A DNA stretch of 64,000 bases from assembly GCA_030340625.1 (NCBI GenBank), contig JAOPHQ010003992.1, forward strand, positions 1 to 64,000, given 5' to 3'. How positions within the stretch are numbered: position 1 is the first letter of the stretch; each line of letters begins with the position of its first letter. Of this stretch, positions 32,829-45,800 are shown piece after piece. Source of the stretch: Merluccius polli. Taxonomy: Eukaryota; Chordata; Actinopteri; Gadiformes; Merlucciidae. The notes below the pieces were generated by a model that was not told the DNA's origin, ran no database searches, and worked only from the letters and a program-made list of their open reading frames with translations. Position numbers and translations under genes: made by a program.

Positions 32829-32880
32829 CCGTACCAGTGTCCACTTGTTGCTTCAAAAATAAAAACATTGAAACATCGGT
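32789..32880 (+). CDS. Exon 4 of the small unrecognised gene with short 3'UTR
   Basis: The acceptor is a T-run followed by TTGCCTCAATCCATTAG. Coding bases are 32789-32828 (TGA at 32826-32828). AATAAA at 32858-32863 suggests cleavage near 32880. Confidence 0.48.
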
Positions 32881-34218
32881 TTATGTCTTGTAACTGGAGA
32901 ATGTTTCATCATCTGTTTTTCATGTAGGGTGCATAATTTAAGACTTTCAGTTTGTTAATTTAATGAGCTTGATTTGGGGAAAAGTGTTTGGTTAGTAGTT
33001 GAGACTTTTTAGCATCTCTAGATGCCCTTTGAGTTGTGTTCGAAGACTTCTTTAAAGTGCGTCCACAAGAGGGTACTCTTAATATAGTGCTTAAAGAGTA
33101 ATTTTTAGATGTCAGCAATGCTCGCGCCCATTTTTAAAGATGTTTTGAAGGACTTTAAAAGTATAGTCCAACTATATGCAACTGCTACAAGATTTGGAGA
33201 TCAAGACTTGAGCACAAAATTGTGACGCTAAAGGAATTGGACAATACTAAGTGGCCCTTAAATGGCTTCGGGACGATGACTATTCAAGAAATTAAAAAGA
33301 AGCTGGACGGCATCGGAAGTCACTCTTGAGCTAAAAATGACTGACCGTGGGAAATGCAGGGGGCAAAAATAAAAACCGCAAGAAAAATCATCGGGCATAT
33401 AGCTGCAATGCGGGGTGTGCTTTTTGTAGTTTCCAGATGACTTCAGCAGTTGCCTAGACATTCCCACTTGAACAAAGTAATTATTGGTAGCGATTAATTA
33501 TATTTAACCAGCATTGCAAGTGAGTAGAAAGTATCTGCAGATAACCACTGCTTGATAAAGCTGTACCTTGTTCCCCGGGGGTGTCTGGTCTATATTGGTG
33601 TGCTGTCGTGCCATTTCATAGAGGGACAGATGCATGAATTAGCAATTGGTAATATGGGTGATCATGAATTGGTTGTACAAGCACGGCCTTGGACCTTTCA
33701 TATACTTGTTTAATTTCAGTTTTTTTTAATCCACAGCAAGCCTTTGCCACTAGAGGGAGATGATGTACTGCTGTGTTGTGATTTAAAGTCCAATGATACA
33801 ACTCTAATGTAATCAGTTACCATTATACGTTGACAACATTCTAGTTCGAGCAGGACAGACCTTTTAATGTACGACTGTTTTATGTCCACAATCCTATCTT
33901 GGTGAAGCGCTTTTGGACTTTAGTGTTGTATCGATCTTTGGGTTATTTTCAATGAAGTAAAATATATTGGACCTAAATTATTTCACAGGCAGTTATTGCG
34001 CACACAAATAGGCACATGTATCTTCTACTATCAGTGTTATCTGTTCTGTTTTATTGAATCCTGCTTCGGAAGAGTGACTTATAAACAGACGCCGCCACAG
34101 ATAATACAGTCAAATTGCTACAATTGCTGTCCCCTGTAAAATAAACAAAAAATCTCAACCCCCAGTGGAAAGACAACAAAAACCTTCAGTGCCTTTGCAG
34201 TGACCCAAACAAATGTAG

Positions 34219-34222
<4 letters not shown>
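32881..34222. other. Intergenic, nothing identified
   Basis: AT-rich sequence with no supported exon. Short frames have no splice support. Confidence 0.4.

Positions 34223-34316
<94 letters not shown>
34223..34316 (+). repeat. (CA)n microsatellite
   Basis: About 94 bases of perfect CA dinucleotides. Confidence 0.98.
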
Positions 34317-34317
<1 letters not shown>

Positions 34318-34635
34318 ATGAGGGTTTAAGCAATGTCCAGCGTCTGAAGAACAGTCACACAGTGATGTGTACAGGAAATGATGGGTCCACAACATGGACG
34401 CCTTGTGGTCTTTGGACACTGAGAAATTCGGGTGGAAAAAAGGTAAAAATAACTGCATGAGTAAACATTTACATCAACAAACATCGGTGACAAGGTGCTT
34501 GTAATAGGTTATACATTTCCATCGTGTCGAAACACCACAATGCAGATGTAAATTTAGATTGTTGTTCTACAATTATTTTACAAAGTCAGGTCAATTGCTT
34601 TTTAAATAAATAAGTCATATTCACCTTGATGGTAA

Positions 34636-34637
<2 letters not shown>

Positions 34638-34666
<29 letters not shown>

Positions 34667-34667
34667 C
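34638..34667 (+). repeat. (AT)n microsatellite
   Basis: Short perfect AT run. Confidence 0.9.
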
Positions 34668-34954
34668 TCCATTTAAGTAACAATGAAAGTTGTCCTTTTT
34701 TTCTAATATCGTCCTTGAGGCCCTCAAGTAGCCATCAATACCCAGCCTCACGGCTTCTGATTTCCATTGACCACACATCATGTTCCTCAACAACAGTTTG
34801 ACTTACTGGCACTAATTAACACATTGTGGGCCCAATGTGCTTTGCACAGCAATTGTCCAGTATCCGAAGAAGCTGGTTCTACCCGGGTCACCTGGACTGT
34901 ATTCCTTAAACTCCACATGCGCTCCATTTAACTAAACTGCTGGGTGCCCATTAA

Positions 34955-35222
34955 AGCTGCTGTAGGTACGATTTGAGAGTTATAAAGAGGGATTGCAGAA
35001 GAGGGCAAGATTTAGAAAATAAAGGCGCCCCTACCTCCCTACGTTTGTCCACCATTGAGAAGTGTTGCAATCACACAAGTGTGGTGGATCTGAGATAAAG
35101 CTGTGTGCACTGTGTGTGGATTGATTGATTGGATAGATGAACCAATCAGGGCATCCCAGAAATGAGCTGGAAGTGATTGATTTCACTCACTAATAGCCGA
35201 TGGATGGCTATGGCTTCAATCT
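34955..35222 (+). mobile_element. TTAA-type MITE copy, 3' end diverged
   Basis: It starts TTAA|AGCTGCTGTAGGTACG. Along its length it matches the element at 52929-53266: the CTCCCTACGTTTGTCCACCAT block, AACCAATCAGG and TCACTCACTAATAGCYGA then GGATGGCTATGGCTT. The distal inverted repeat is not recognisable here, so the copy is truncated or decayed. Confidence 0.6.
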
Positions 35223-35724
35223 AGCCAGCACCTTCAGTAGAGAATAAGGGGCAGAGGATTTGTTGTTTAAAGAGCATTTTTATTTTGCCAAACCTTTCCC
35301 CCCACATAAATGTTTTTGCTTTTTTTGTTGTTGTGCACGATCAAGAATTTGGATGCGAGACGTTCTGGCTGTCTCTCACATCCTCACATCCTCCATGTCT
35401 TTTTTTGTCAATGCACAGCCTACAGTTTGTGTTTGTATATAAACATGATACAAATCTTTCCTTTTATTGAGGTGGAAACAGTCCAAGCAGTCCCTTAATG
35501 TGTGCAGAACGGCTCCGATGGGGTAGAGATTCCCAGATTTGGGTTGATGATTCACTTTTCCCGGGCAGCAACGCCTTCCTCTTCCGCTATTCCAGAGAAA
35601 CTAATTGCCTAGTCATTATGTCTGCAGTCCGCTGCCTGCGGCCAACCACAGCCTGGAAAAAGACATCATCTCCGCAATTGGCTACCTTTAACCGTGTCCT
35701 TTGGGCATGCTGGGTCTATTTTTT

Positions 35725-35755
<31 letters not shown>

Positions 35756-36813
35756 CCCGTCTCTGCCTTGTTATCTTGGATAGAGGCAATATGTCGCTTT
35801 GCCCCATGGCCCCACTCCTTCATCATTAGGAAATGGAAAGTGACATTTCCACTGCACCTCCTTGACCTTCACCAAAAAGCTATCTTTCCTGTTATTATCC
35901 GGGGTTATCGTATGAGATGCAAGACGTTTTCCACTGATGACAACACAATACCCGGCCCTGACCCCCCCCCCCCCCCCCCCCCCTCCTCCCTCATGCGCTC
36001 CCCAGTAATTCACCCCACATCTAACATCCCTCTCTGTCTCTTTTGTTGTCGCTTAGTATGAAGGGATGGGTAGCAGCATAGGAGAACCTATATTAGTAAT
36101 GTCAGCCTCTGGGAACCCTGCTATTTGTGGCTGGGAGGCATTCACTCCATACTGTGGAATTACGTAGCCATCCATATCCAGAGAAGAAAATGATTAGCCT
36201 ATGTTTATGAACAAGTAACCATGGGTTTTCTATAATGTTGTGATTCTGCCTCCTCATCAACGTAATGATGACACACTTACACACTTACCCAAGCACGGCC
36301 ATCCATCCTGAAAGTTTCTAATTGAGTTTAATTCAGTAATTTGCTCTCGCTGTGAATTGCTCACGTTACAGCCCTGTGAATGGGCAAACTGTTATTTTGT
36401 GGTGTCTGGTGTTTTTGCACACACCAGATGTTGTTGCATGGACTTGTGCTGTGATTTTACTCATTTGGTGGGAATATATCCTTTACAATGGTTTTACTAC
36501 CACGATAGTGTTTAAAAATAATGCAAGGGTTGCCTATGAATCGTGTGACTAGACAAATATGCAGACGGGCCCTTGGTTTAGGGTGGTTAAACTGCACTTG
36601 TAATAAGCATGTTTACTATCCTCCATTTTGAGTCCACAGTAGCCTCCAATTGAACGTCGCCGTATCTCAAGGAGGATGTTTGGAGTCGCTCCGGTGCGTT
36701 TAACCACAGGGGGAACAGAGTTATGATGCGAGACCAACGGAGCGTGCCCTGTAACGTCGGCTCCACCATCACAATATTGTGACTTCCTCTCTCTCTCTCG
36801 TTCGTATGTGCAG
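35223..36813. other. Intergenic, no gene supported
   Basis: It contains a (GT)n run at about 35731-35753 and a C-run at about 35965-35983. An acceptor-like tract ends at 36056, but no matching exon with consistent phase was found. Confidence 0.35.
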
Positions 36814-37129
36814 TGACGTTGTCACCGTGCCCCTCTGGCAGCCCCAGCCATTACAAAGCACTGCTCTACGCTGCACTCCCGGAGAAACTAGAGCAGTGGG
36901 TGAGTCCACCTCAGGAGAATGGCGCATCTCTATAGTCAACGACGTCATGCGTTGCAGAGGATGAAAGAGCCGTCTGAGGCCTACTTGCAAGCTATTCTAT
37001 TGTAATAGGCCTGAAGGCGTAGGTTTTTACACTGACAATTTTGTTTTCATGATCTACATTTTGGTCTGTTGATTGCAGAACCTGGAGATGTTTTACACTC
37101 CCAAAATGGCAATCAATGAAATCCAATGA
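36814..37129 (+). CDS. Possible last two exons of an unidentified gene
   Basis: Segment 36814-36899 lies between CTCTCTCGTTCGTATGTGCAG and GTGAGT and is open for 28 codons (…SHYKALLYAALPEKLEQW). Segment 37079-37129 follows TTGATTGCAG and continues in phase with NLEMFYTPKMAINEIQ to TGA. A second frame is also open through both pieces, and no upstream exons with matching phase were found, so this may be chance. Confidence 0.2.
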
Positions 37130-37659
37130 AATGCCCTGAAGCAGCATTCCACCTTTGACTGACAACAATATTGTTTATCCACATAAGTACAAAACTAAAT
37201 ATGTCTAACAATACAATGACACTATGAATAAAAATACAAATAACAATTTCCCAATAATGTGACACGTAAATGCATGCTATTCAACATGCTGCAGTTTAGA
37301 TCCCGGTCTTGCCTGCCATTGAGCATTAAACTGAAGACCCCCCCCCCCCCCCAAGCAGAGTTTTCCTTTCACTCTGTTGTCACTGAGATCCCAAGACATG
37401 TTTGATGTTGAGTGTTTAATGTTGCAGAAATCCACAGGACTCCTGCTGGGTAATTAAACACAAACAGAAAGCATAGGGAGCCCATTTAGTAACTGGACAC
37501 TAACAACAAACATCAAGACAGAACTGTTTCTGGCACAACACAGTTTCTGATTAGTTGAACATTTTGCAAGGGAATGTCAACTTATTCTCATATTTAACAT
37601 TTTAGCACTGACACAGTTACAAACTTGAAAGACGATGTGTTTTTTTCCAACGTGATTGA
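37130..37659. other. Intergenic stretch, nothing identified
   Basis: AT-rich sequence with a C-run near 37338-37353. Confidence 0.35.
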
Positions 37660-39557
37660 GGAAATCCTTTATTTCAAAGGACCAAAGTAAAATATTTTGA
37701 ACAAGCAGTCATAAGACAGGGGTCAAAAAAATGACGTATCCGTTAGGTCGTAACATATACATTATGTCCTGTTAGCAGGTTGCTACCGTGGCTAAGCAAA
37801 TCACAAAATTAACTTTTCTCCAAACGTTTTACCGATATCATCACAGGTCTCAGTAGTATGGCACTGTTATCAGACTGATGCAAGATTCCAGCTGTTTCGT
37901 GATGGGAGACTAGTATTTACAATGTACAATAAAAACCCAGGTAACTCAATAAGCAGCAGTGTGTTTAGAAATAGTGTTTAAAATGAGTGAATAGACGTAG
38001 ATCTATGTACATGTACCTGTATTTCTTAAAACAGCATTTGTTTGCTTTTATTTACACATTTTCTTTTTTGACATTTCTAACAGGTCACATCAAATGAAAA
38101 ATAAATATTTCAAACATTTCTGTTGTAGAAAAGAAAGAAAATCAGAAATTAGCTATTTCTGCACTCGTGTGTCACATTTCAACGGATAACATAATATCAA
38201 TCACATTAATAGCAATACTAATGACATTGTAATAGGCTACATGAAAATCTCTTTTCAGCATGTTTATGACGAAATAGCTCTATTGTCATTTCCCCAAATG
38301 CTTGCTATGTACATGAAACATTCAAAACTGTATCTGTAGCAGAAAAAGAGTATTTTCTTTGTGTTTTAAATATCTGTACTTACATTTGGTTTTGTGATTG
38401 TCTCGTCATATATAGGCCTACTTGCAGTTCCTGACTTGACGTTACCCCAATTGTACCATTATGTAAAGAAAAAATGAGAATACTTAAAAAAACATATGCT
38501 ATTGTTGGATTTATCTCAAGCGGGAGCCAGGACCTGCCCCAGAGGAATGCATTTACTCCCAAAACCAACATTGCAATGACAAGGAAATAAGTATCCTTCA
38601 GCAATTCACTTAATTTTAACTAAAAGAAAATGACATGTATTTTTTTTTATCTCAAAATGATGTGCTTTAAAAACAAAAGAAAAAGTTGTCACATGGACAT
38701 GAATAAATATTGAAAGTGTAAAGTAAAGTGTTTTAAGTTTGACAGTCACAGCAAGACATTAGCAAAAAAAAACAAAAAACGAAAAAAACATGCAGAGGTA
38801 CCAGATCAACAAATCCAAAAAAAAAGCAAATTCAAAAAGAAATAAAAATATATATATATACGCTATCAATCATCTTGGAGTTTTTTCACTACAACGATGT
38901 CAACATGTCTGAATGTAATTTCAGAACAAAGTACTCGATTGCTAACGCTAATGACTAACTGCTTAAGACTTTAATAAACAGCCTCTTCGGGAATTAAACA
39001 AAAGCAACGTCATGTTCTGTATCTTCGAAACCACTGAATTCATAACTGTGGTAATCTGCATTAGGTTGGGAAGGCTTGAAATAAAGTGCAGTGTATTTCT
39101 AGCCATAATTTCTCTGTGCTGTACCATTTCTACTTCAGACGTATACGTGACTTAATCTCATTGTTCTTTGTACAACAAAGACTCAACCAACTCTTGAAAA
39201 ATAAGTTACATTCCTGTTTCATGACTCAAACCACTAGGGATGCTGATGTCACGTCGCAAAAAACAACACCAAAAAAACAAAAATAAAATAAAACGAGTAG
39301 TCAAGTCAGCGATAGCGCTGTGAGCTAACACAACATGACAACATGACCGACGCTGTGATGGAAGGTCGAATCTCAGGGTGGTGGAGGTCAGGGACTCTGG
39401 AAAGCACACTGAAAAGAACGGACATACTTCTGGTCTCTGGTCCTCGAAACGGTGGAGACCTAACAGACGCTCTGACTGCATTGTTGTAAACAAAGGACTT
39501 AAATGATAATATTCTGTACAATGCAAAATATTACTCTCTCTCCATCTCTCTCTCGCT

Positions 39558-39588
<31 letters not shown>

Positions 39589-39716
39589 CCAAAATGCTTA
39601 TTTTTATTTTCCCCATTTTTTTTGTTGAAGTAAAAAGCTGGGCCTAGTTGTTCCTAGGGTGTTTCTAAACGAGACGGTGTAACGGCAGCATCCTGGCTCC
39701 CTCTCCCCCCCCCGGG
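37660..39716 (-). other. ahr: Probable ahr 3'UTR
   Basis: AT-rich, repeat-poor sequence 3' of the ahr stop codon. Minus-strand AATAAA signals are visible near 37670 and 38047, and one close to the stop near 39600. The end point is uncertain. Confidence 0.4.
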
Positions 39717-39866
39717 TCAGAGGTAGAAGCCAGTGACCTGCGGGTCGGCGAGGCTGGGTAGAGAGTCAGGGCCCGGCATCTGGCCGTTGGGGGGCGCTGC
39801 TCCATTCCCATTGGGCAGAGCACAGTTCCCCGGGTAAGTGCTGTTCAGGATGCAGCCATTTTCCAT
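39717..39866 (-). CDS. ahr: ahr last coding exon
   Basis: 150 nt after TTTTGCAG: MENGCILNSTYPGNCALPNG to ADPQVTGFYL and TGA. Confidence 0.88.
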   Translation of the reverse strand: MENGCILNSTYPGNCALPNGNGAAPPNGQMPGPDSLPSLADPQVTGFYL

Positions 39867-42800
39867 CTGCAAAAGTCAAAAGGAGGTCAGAGAGAGAGCG
39901 GTGTCACATGTGCTTGAGTGTTAGTGAAATGTAAAATGCTTTTTTTTTTCTTTTCTTTTTTTTTGCACATATTGCTCAGTATCCAACTTGCCATGATTTG
40001 AAAATGTAAGTTAATTAAATACAGAATCCATATCAGACAAAAATGATCCCCTAAACTCAATAATAATCTGAATGATCAAATCTAAATTCCTCTTGTTAAT
40101 TATATTACAGTATATAAAACAATGTATCTATAAGAATATAAAAAATATAAAAAATATTCACTGTCCGCTGAAGAGACATTTGTACTGAGCTCATTTGACC
40201 TATGGACAGTAACTGTCAATCTGTCATTGTTTAATCGATTAATTAATGTCTGTCTGTTTCATGTGGCACAAAGGATCAATAGCTACAGAATAATTTGACA
40301 TTCATTCCCGGAAAAGAATGAAACGTTGAAGTCCCAAGCCTGACTTTTTGTTCATGTATTTCAATGTATTTATCAAATACATGTAGCAAAGCTGGCTGAT
40401 ATATAATTATCGCACAAGATGCTCAAAACACCACAAAAGAAAGTAACACGTTTTATGAGGGGGAAAAAGGATCCAGTGAGAACCCAATTAGCCTCCCACC
40501 TTGAGGTCTGTGTTGCAACAGGCCGTGATTAAAGTGGATGTTGGTAGAGCAACATAGATTAAGGAAGAGCAAGCAAGCGAATGAGAGAGGGAGGAAGAGA
40601 GGGTTGGGGGGGGGCTGTCTGGGTTAAGTGCTCAAACGTGGGTCTGCAAGGATTCGTATAAATCTTGTATAAAGCTAGAAACGCAAGAGATAATCATACT
40701 CATTAACTTTGTTAACCTCCTGATAAATGAGATGAAAAACACCAGCCCATTTATCACAGCCACAAACAAAAGGTCATGCACACATTGCACCTTCGACCTG
40801 ATAATATTAAACACCACCCCGTCTATTTACCACATTTTTATAAATAGAAGACGTAAACAAGGCCATTAACAACCGTGTTTACGGCCACATGTAACATAGT
40901 CGCCGTGTTCCTGGCCACTGACCTGTTAGTCCTGTCATGTTTACCGCTATGAGTGTAGAGGGAAGAATGAGTCACACACACACACAGACACAGACACACA
41001 CACACACACACACACAAAACAACAGAAATACACCATCTCCACATCGTCTGGCTTACCTTGCTGTGGTTGGGGTCGTGGGCGACGTCCGGGGCCACCATAC
41101 CGTACGGGTCCAGCTGCCTGCAAGGCTGGTTCACCCCTAGGATCTGCTCCAGGGTGGCGTTCGGGGCTGGGCATTGGGACAGGCTGGACAGTACCTGGGC
41201 CAAGGGCAGCGGGAAGTGCTGCTGCTCCTGTTGGTGTTTGTGGTTCATCCTCTGGTAGGAAGAAACCGCCGCCCCCACGCCCTCATACAGGCCGCCCCCG
41301 TTGACGGGGTAATCCATGCTCTGGAGTTCGGGCTGCATGGCGAACTCGATGCAGGCGTCGAGCGAGGGCGTCGAGACGGGCGCTTGGCCGTTGCTGAGGC
41401 AGGTGTTGGCGCCGCCGCAGAGGTTTTCCCCCGGGTCGTGCCTGAACCCAAAGTCCTGCCACTGCCCTTTGCCGACTTGGTGGTCGGTGCTGGGACCGTT
41501 GGATGGACCGTTGAGGTTCTCGCCCTTCTGTTTGGCGTGGTGTTGCAGCGGGAGTGGGCCCTGTGTCGCGGGCGGATGCTGCTGCTGCTGGAGGTAGTGT
41601 TGATGTGCTTGCTGCTGCTGGTGCTGCTGCCCATCCGACTGCGGGGCCTTGCCGTTAAAAAGAGTCTGAGTTGCGGGACAGTGTCTCGCCCGTACCGGTG
41701 TCCCTGAACCGGCTAGGATGTCCTGGGCAGTCCATTGTCCATTGGTGATAGGTTGACTCTGCCCCAGGTAATCTCCATTAACCCCTGAGTGGTTGTTCTG
41801 GTTGACCCAGTCCTGCCCCACCTTACCAGACCTCATGCTGAGATGCTGCTGCATCTGCTGGGACAGCTGGATGATGGGGGCCTGGCCCACCAGGGGAGTG
41901 CCTCCATCCTCGGCAACCTCAGTCTTTGCCTCCAGGGAGTCGTGGATGTAGGAGAGGATCTCGTCGTTGGTGAGGAGGTCGTCCAGGGAGGGCACCCGGT
42001 CTGGATCCATCTCCACCCGGATCATGCGCTCGTCCAGCAGCAGCAGCTCCAGGTCCTCGGCGCTGAGTCCCAGACCCTCCAGAGCTCTGAACAGCTCCCC
42101 GTTGGAGCAGCCCTCCTCTTCATCCGCGGCCATGTCCTGGCCCCCCAGGGAGAGGGAGTCCAGGGTGCTCAGAAGCGGGTCAAAGCTGTTTGCCGGTTGA
42201 GGGAGCCCCGGGCCAACTATGCCGTTCCCAGGCTCGTCCCATCCAGAGTGAACACCTGGATGGGACTCCAATTCTGAGAAGCCCAGCTGATCCCCCAGGA
42301 AGCTGCTGTGAAACGCCAGTTTGGGCTCCAGGGCCGGCTGGCAGACGTACACGGACTCATCCTGACTCATCAGAGCCCCCAGGAGGGAGCCAGGGTCCAG
42401 GCCCTCCCTAGCGGCCCGCTCCGACCGGCTCTTCTTGGACTTGCTGCCGTTCTTCTCATGGACGCCGTCGCTGAATCCTGGAATGGGATGGTTGGACTGG
42501 TACAGCAGCGCCTCACCGGTGGCGTAGGTGAAGGGGAGGTGCATGGAGCGCTTGCGCAGGTGCTCTCCTCCCTCTTCCTCCCTATGGAGACAGAAAGTAG
42601 CATCTGTTTACAGTAGCACTATTTTGTGTTGAAGTCATGCTATACTATGTCAAAATAAATGTAAACCCAATTGGAGGAGCAGCAAATGTTTTTCATTTAA
42701 TTCCAACCAATTGCTGCAACTGCGGTTGCTAATCGCCGATTAACACCTTAACTAGAGAGTCAATATTGTCAAATGTGATTGGTTCAAATTAAAATCTGCA

Positions 42801-45800
42801 TTCCTTGGGTATACCATGGCACGTACTTCTAATCCCTAAACCTTTTATGTACATGATCTTGTAACCTATACTAAATCTAAATCAAATTTTTTATTTTTTA
42901 TGTGCCGTGTCTAAAATCGCTACTCCTTTATAACGCGCTCACGATCCAAACCGAGTCAGTGAGCCAGGAGGGGAACGTACACGAGGGGCCTCTGTGTGGC
43001 GATGATGTAGTCTGGTTTGCCGTTCTTGTAGACCAGCCTGGCGTTGGCCTGGACCCACTTCCAGCGGTTCTCCTTGGTGAGCAGCCGGAAGACGGTGAGG
43101 CCGCTCTCTCCCGTCTTTATCACTGCAGACACAGGACACACAGAGGAGTGGCATTAGAAGGACTTCAGTAAGCATTTGTGTAATAAGTGTGGATTGACAG
43201 AAGAGCGGGTTTTATGTTACTTGAAACACACTGACTGATCAGCAGCTTTGAGTCTGCGGACACCGACCCCCTACGATGAATGTGTGGTCAATAGGGTAGC
43301 ATGTATGCATGTTAGTGAGTGAGTGTGTGTGTGTGTGTGTGAGTGAGAGAGAGAGAGACAGAGAGACAGAGCGAGAGAGAGAGTGTGTGTGTATCGGAGG
43401 TATTTCCCCCTCATTGTGTGGCTGTGTTGGTATATGGATCATCTCTGATGCCTGGTTCATGTGCTGGATTTGCCAGGGCCCTATCTGTTCCTCTAGCAGC
43501 TCTGCGGCTTTGCTCTATCTGGAGTGTAATCCACAAGGATTACTTGGGAAAGCTGTCTGAACTCTCTGACCACCATCTTTGACCGGGTCAGGCTTCCCAA
43601 CTCATCGAGTATTGTCATATTAAAAAACAAGATCATAATTCAAAGCAGCAGAACTGAGGCGCTATTTGCAAATATACATGCGTGCGTGTGTTTTGTGTGT
43701 GTGTGTGTGTGTGTGTGGAAGTATTCCACACGACATGATTCTGAGTTAATAGTAAACAGGGGGATGGTTGATCTCTCTCCTCAAGTACACATAAGATACA
43801 GTTTTCACTTTCTAGGGCCACAAAAAAAAAACACGGATATGTGGGACTTTTTTTGCAGCGCTGTCAGAATAATTGTGATGGTGTCTCCTGTGGTCACGTG
43901 TCTCTTGTCATAATGCATCCTGGGTACAACTCACTCCTGACGTGGTTCTCTGCGCAGTACAGCATGTCCGCTGCGTGGATGAACTGGTATCCAGACCCTC
44001 GCACCCGCAGCTCAGCCTCGGTGTAGCCCAGCACTATCTTCCCCCTGTAGGAGAAGGATCCACGGGTTAGGACTGTGTGCGTCTGTACACACTGAACAAC
44101 GGTATGTCAGGCTGGAAAATGTTGACACACTCCTTTTATAGTAGTATAATTAAAGCAATACAAACTATATCCAGCCTTAATGAAAGAAAGACTTTTAAAC
44201 TATGTTGTTGTTATTATGTGGCCACAACTTATTTTTGTTATTTAAACGACTTACAATGTCTTTTTCATATAAACTTTATGGGCTTTATGGATATTAACGA
44301 TTGGATGCACACATTTAGGTCAAGAAATGCATGGTACACCTTACATACATGCATGTGTTTATGCACATATTTTGCCTACGCACATGTCATTTTGTGAATT
44401 CAAGCAAAACAACTTAATTAGCCCGAGACAAATGTTGCCATGACTATAAAAATATACTATAAAAATCCATCGATAAAAATATTGATATTTATTGAAGTGG
44501 ACTAAACCCACAGGAACGCACACATATTCCATAAACACACTCATATTTCACTCAGAAGGTCCCCTGGCCTTTAAGCCCGAAGGAGCAAGAGCCCCTTGCT
44601 GTGGTGCAACAGTGCTAATGACTAAGCCTCCACACGGCTAATCTCATCAACTATATCTGCATGTGAGACTTACTTTGCGTCGCAGGCCATGGGTGTGAAG
44701 TCCAGCTTGTGTTTGGTCCTGAAGATCATGTTCTTGGTCCTGATTTCCAAGATGGAGGGCGGCTGCAGAGGAGTGGCGATGGCAAACAGCGCCAGCTGGG
44801 CGGGCGCCTTGCCCCCGTTGTCCTGCCGCTGGTTCTGGCCGTGCAGGAACTTGAGACGCCCCTGCAGGGTCAACGCCTGGAGCCCAAATAAATCAATAAC
44901 GGGGAATGAATGTACCAGGCTTGAGTAAATATGTAAAGTTAGAATAAGTTTACAGATGCATAACACCCCTGACGGCAAAAATCCTTTACAGTAGATAAGG
45001 CATCGAGCAAAGTAATAATGGACAAAAAGACAAATCAAACAACAAAACAACAAAAATAAGACACAAAAGCAAAAAAAGCATACTGCAGCCATTCCACAAA
45101 TGTAACAACACCATTTCACTTGGTTTATTGATGGGTAAACCCTCCGACGTAAGATGCTTAACCACTAGGCTAGGGTAGATTAGACATGGGTACCAGGAAG
45201 CCGGAGGAGTTGTCCAGCAGGCAGCGGAAGCGGCACACAAAGTTCCTCTCCAGGAAGGAGGAGTTCTCCGGGGGCAACTGCTCCGGGTTGTAGGTGACCA
45301 GAGCCGCGTTGCCGTCATGCTCCATATCTGCAAAACGAAGCCGACACGTAAAAAAAAACAACCACGCCGACAACGCATGATAGACTGCCTCTGTTTTCAA
45401 CTCAACCGCCTCTCACTGGATGAAGCCAGCTCGCTCACATTGTGCACTGAAGCGTGAACATGGCGTTCGTGAGTAAAATAAAACCAATAGACCCCATCTC
45501 TATCTCTTTTTGATTTTCAGCTGGGTAGGTATCTGCAACTTCTTACCTTTTTTTTATTCAGCGGTGTATGTCTTACAGAACTACAGAAAAAAATGTCTTA
45601 CAGTACTACAGAAAAAAAACAGCGCTTATGTAACGTCGGCATTGTGTAAACGTCAAATTAATCTCGCCATGTGACCGCCTTTCTACCCAGATAAGGCGGT
45701 CAGCAGTGCCTCTGGTGGAGGAGCGTGGAGCTAGGTCATTACTGCGGTATGGGTCTTAACACTGGAGCGCAGGCCGCGGACGCAGCACACAGGCCCTAAG

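Noticed and set aside
41174..42277. Plus-strand open frames opposite the large ahr exon
   Set aside because: Shadows of a GC-rich coding exon on the other strand; the minus frame gives the recognisable AHR protein.
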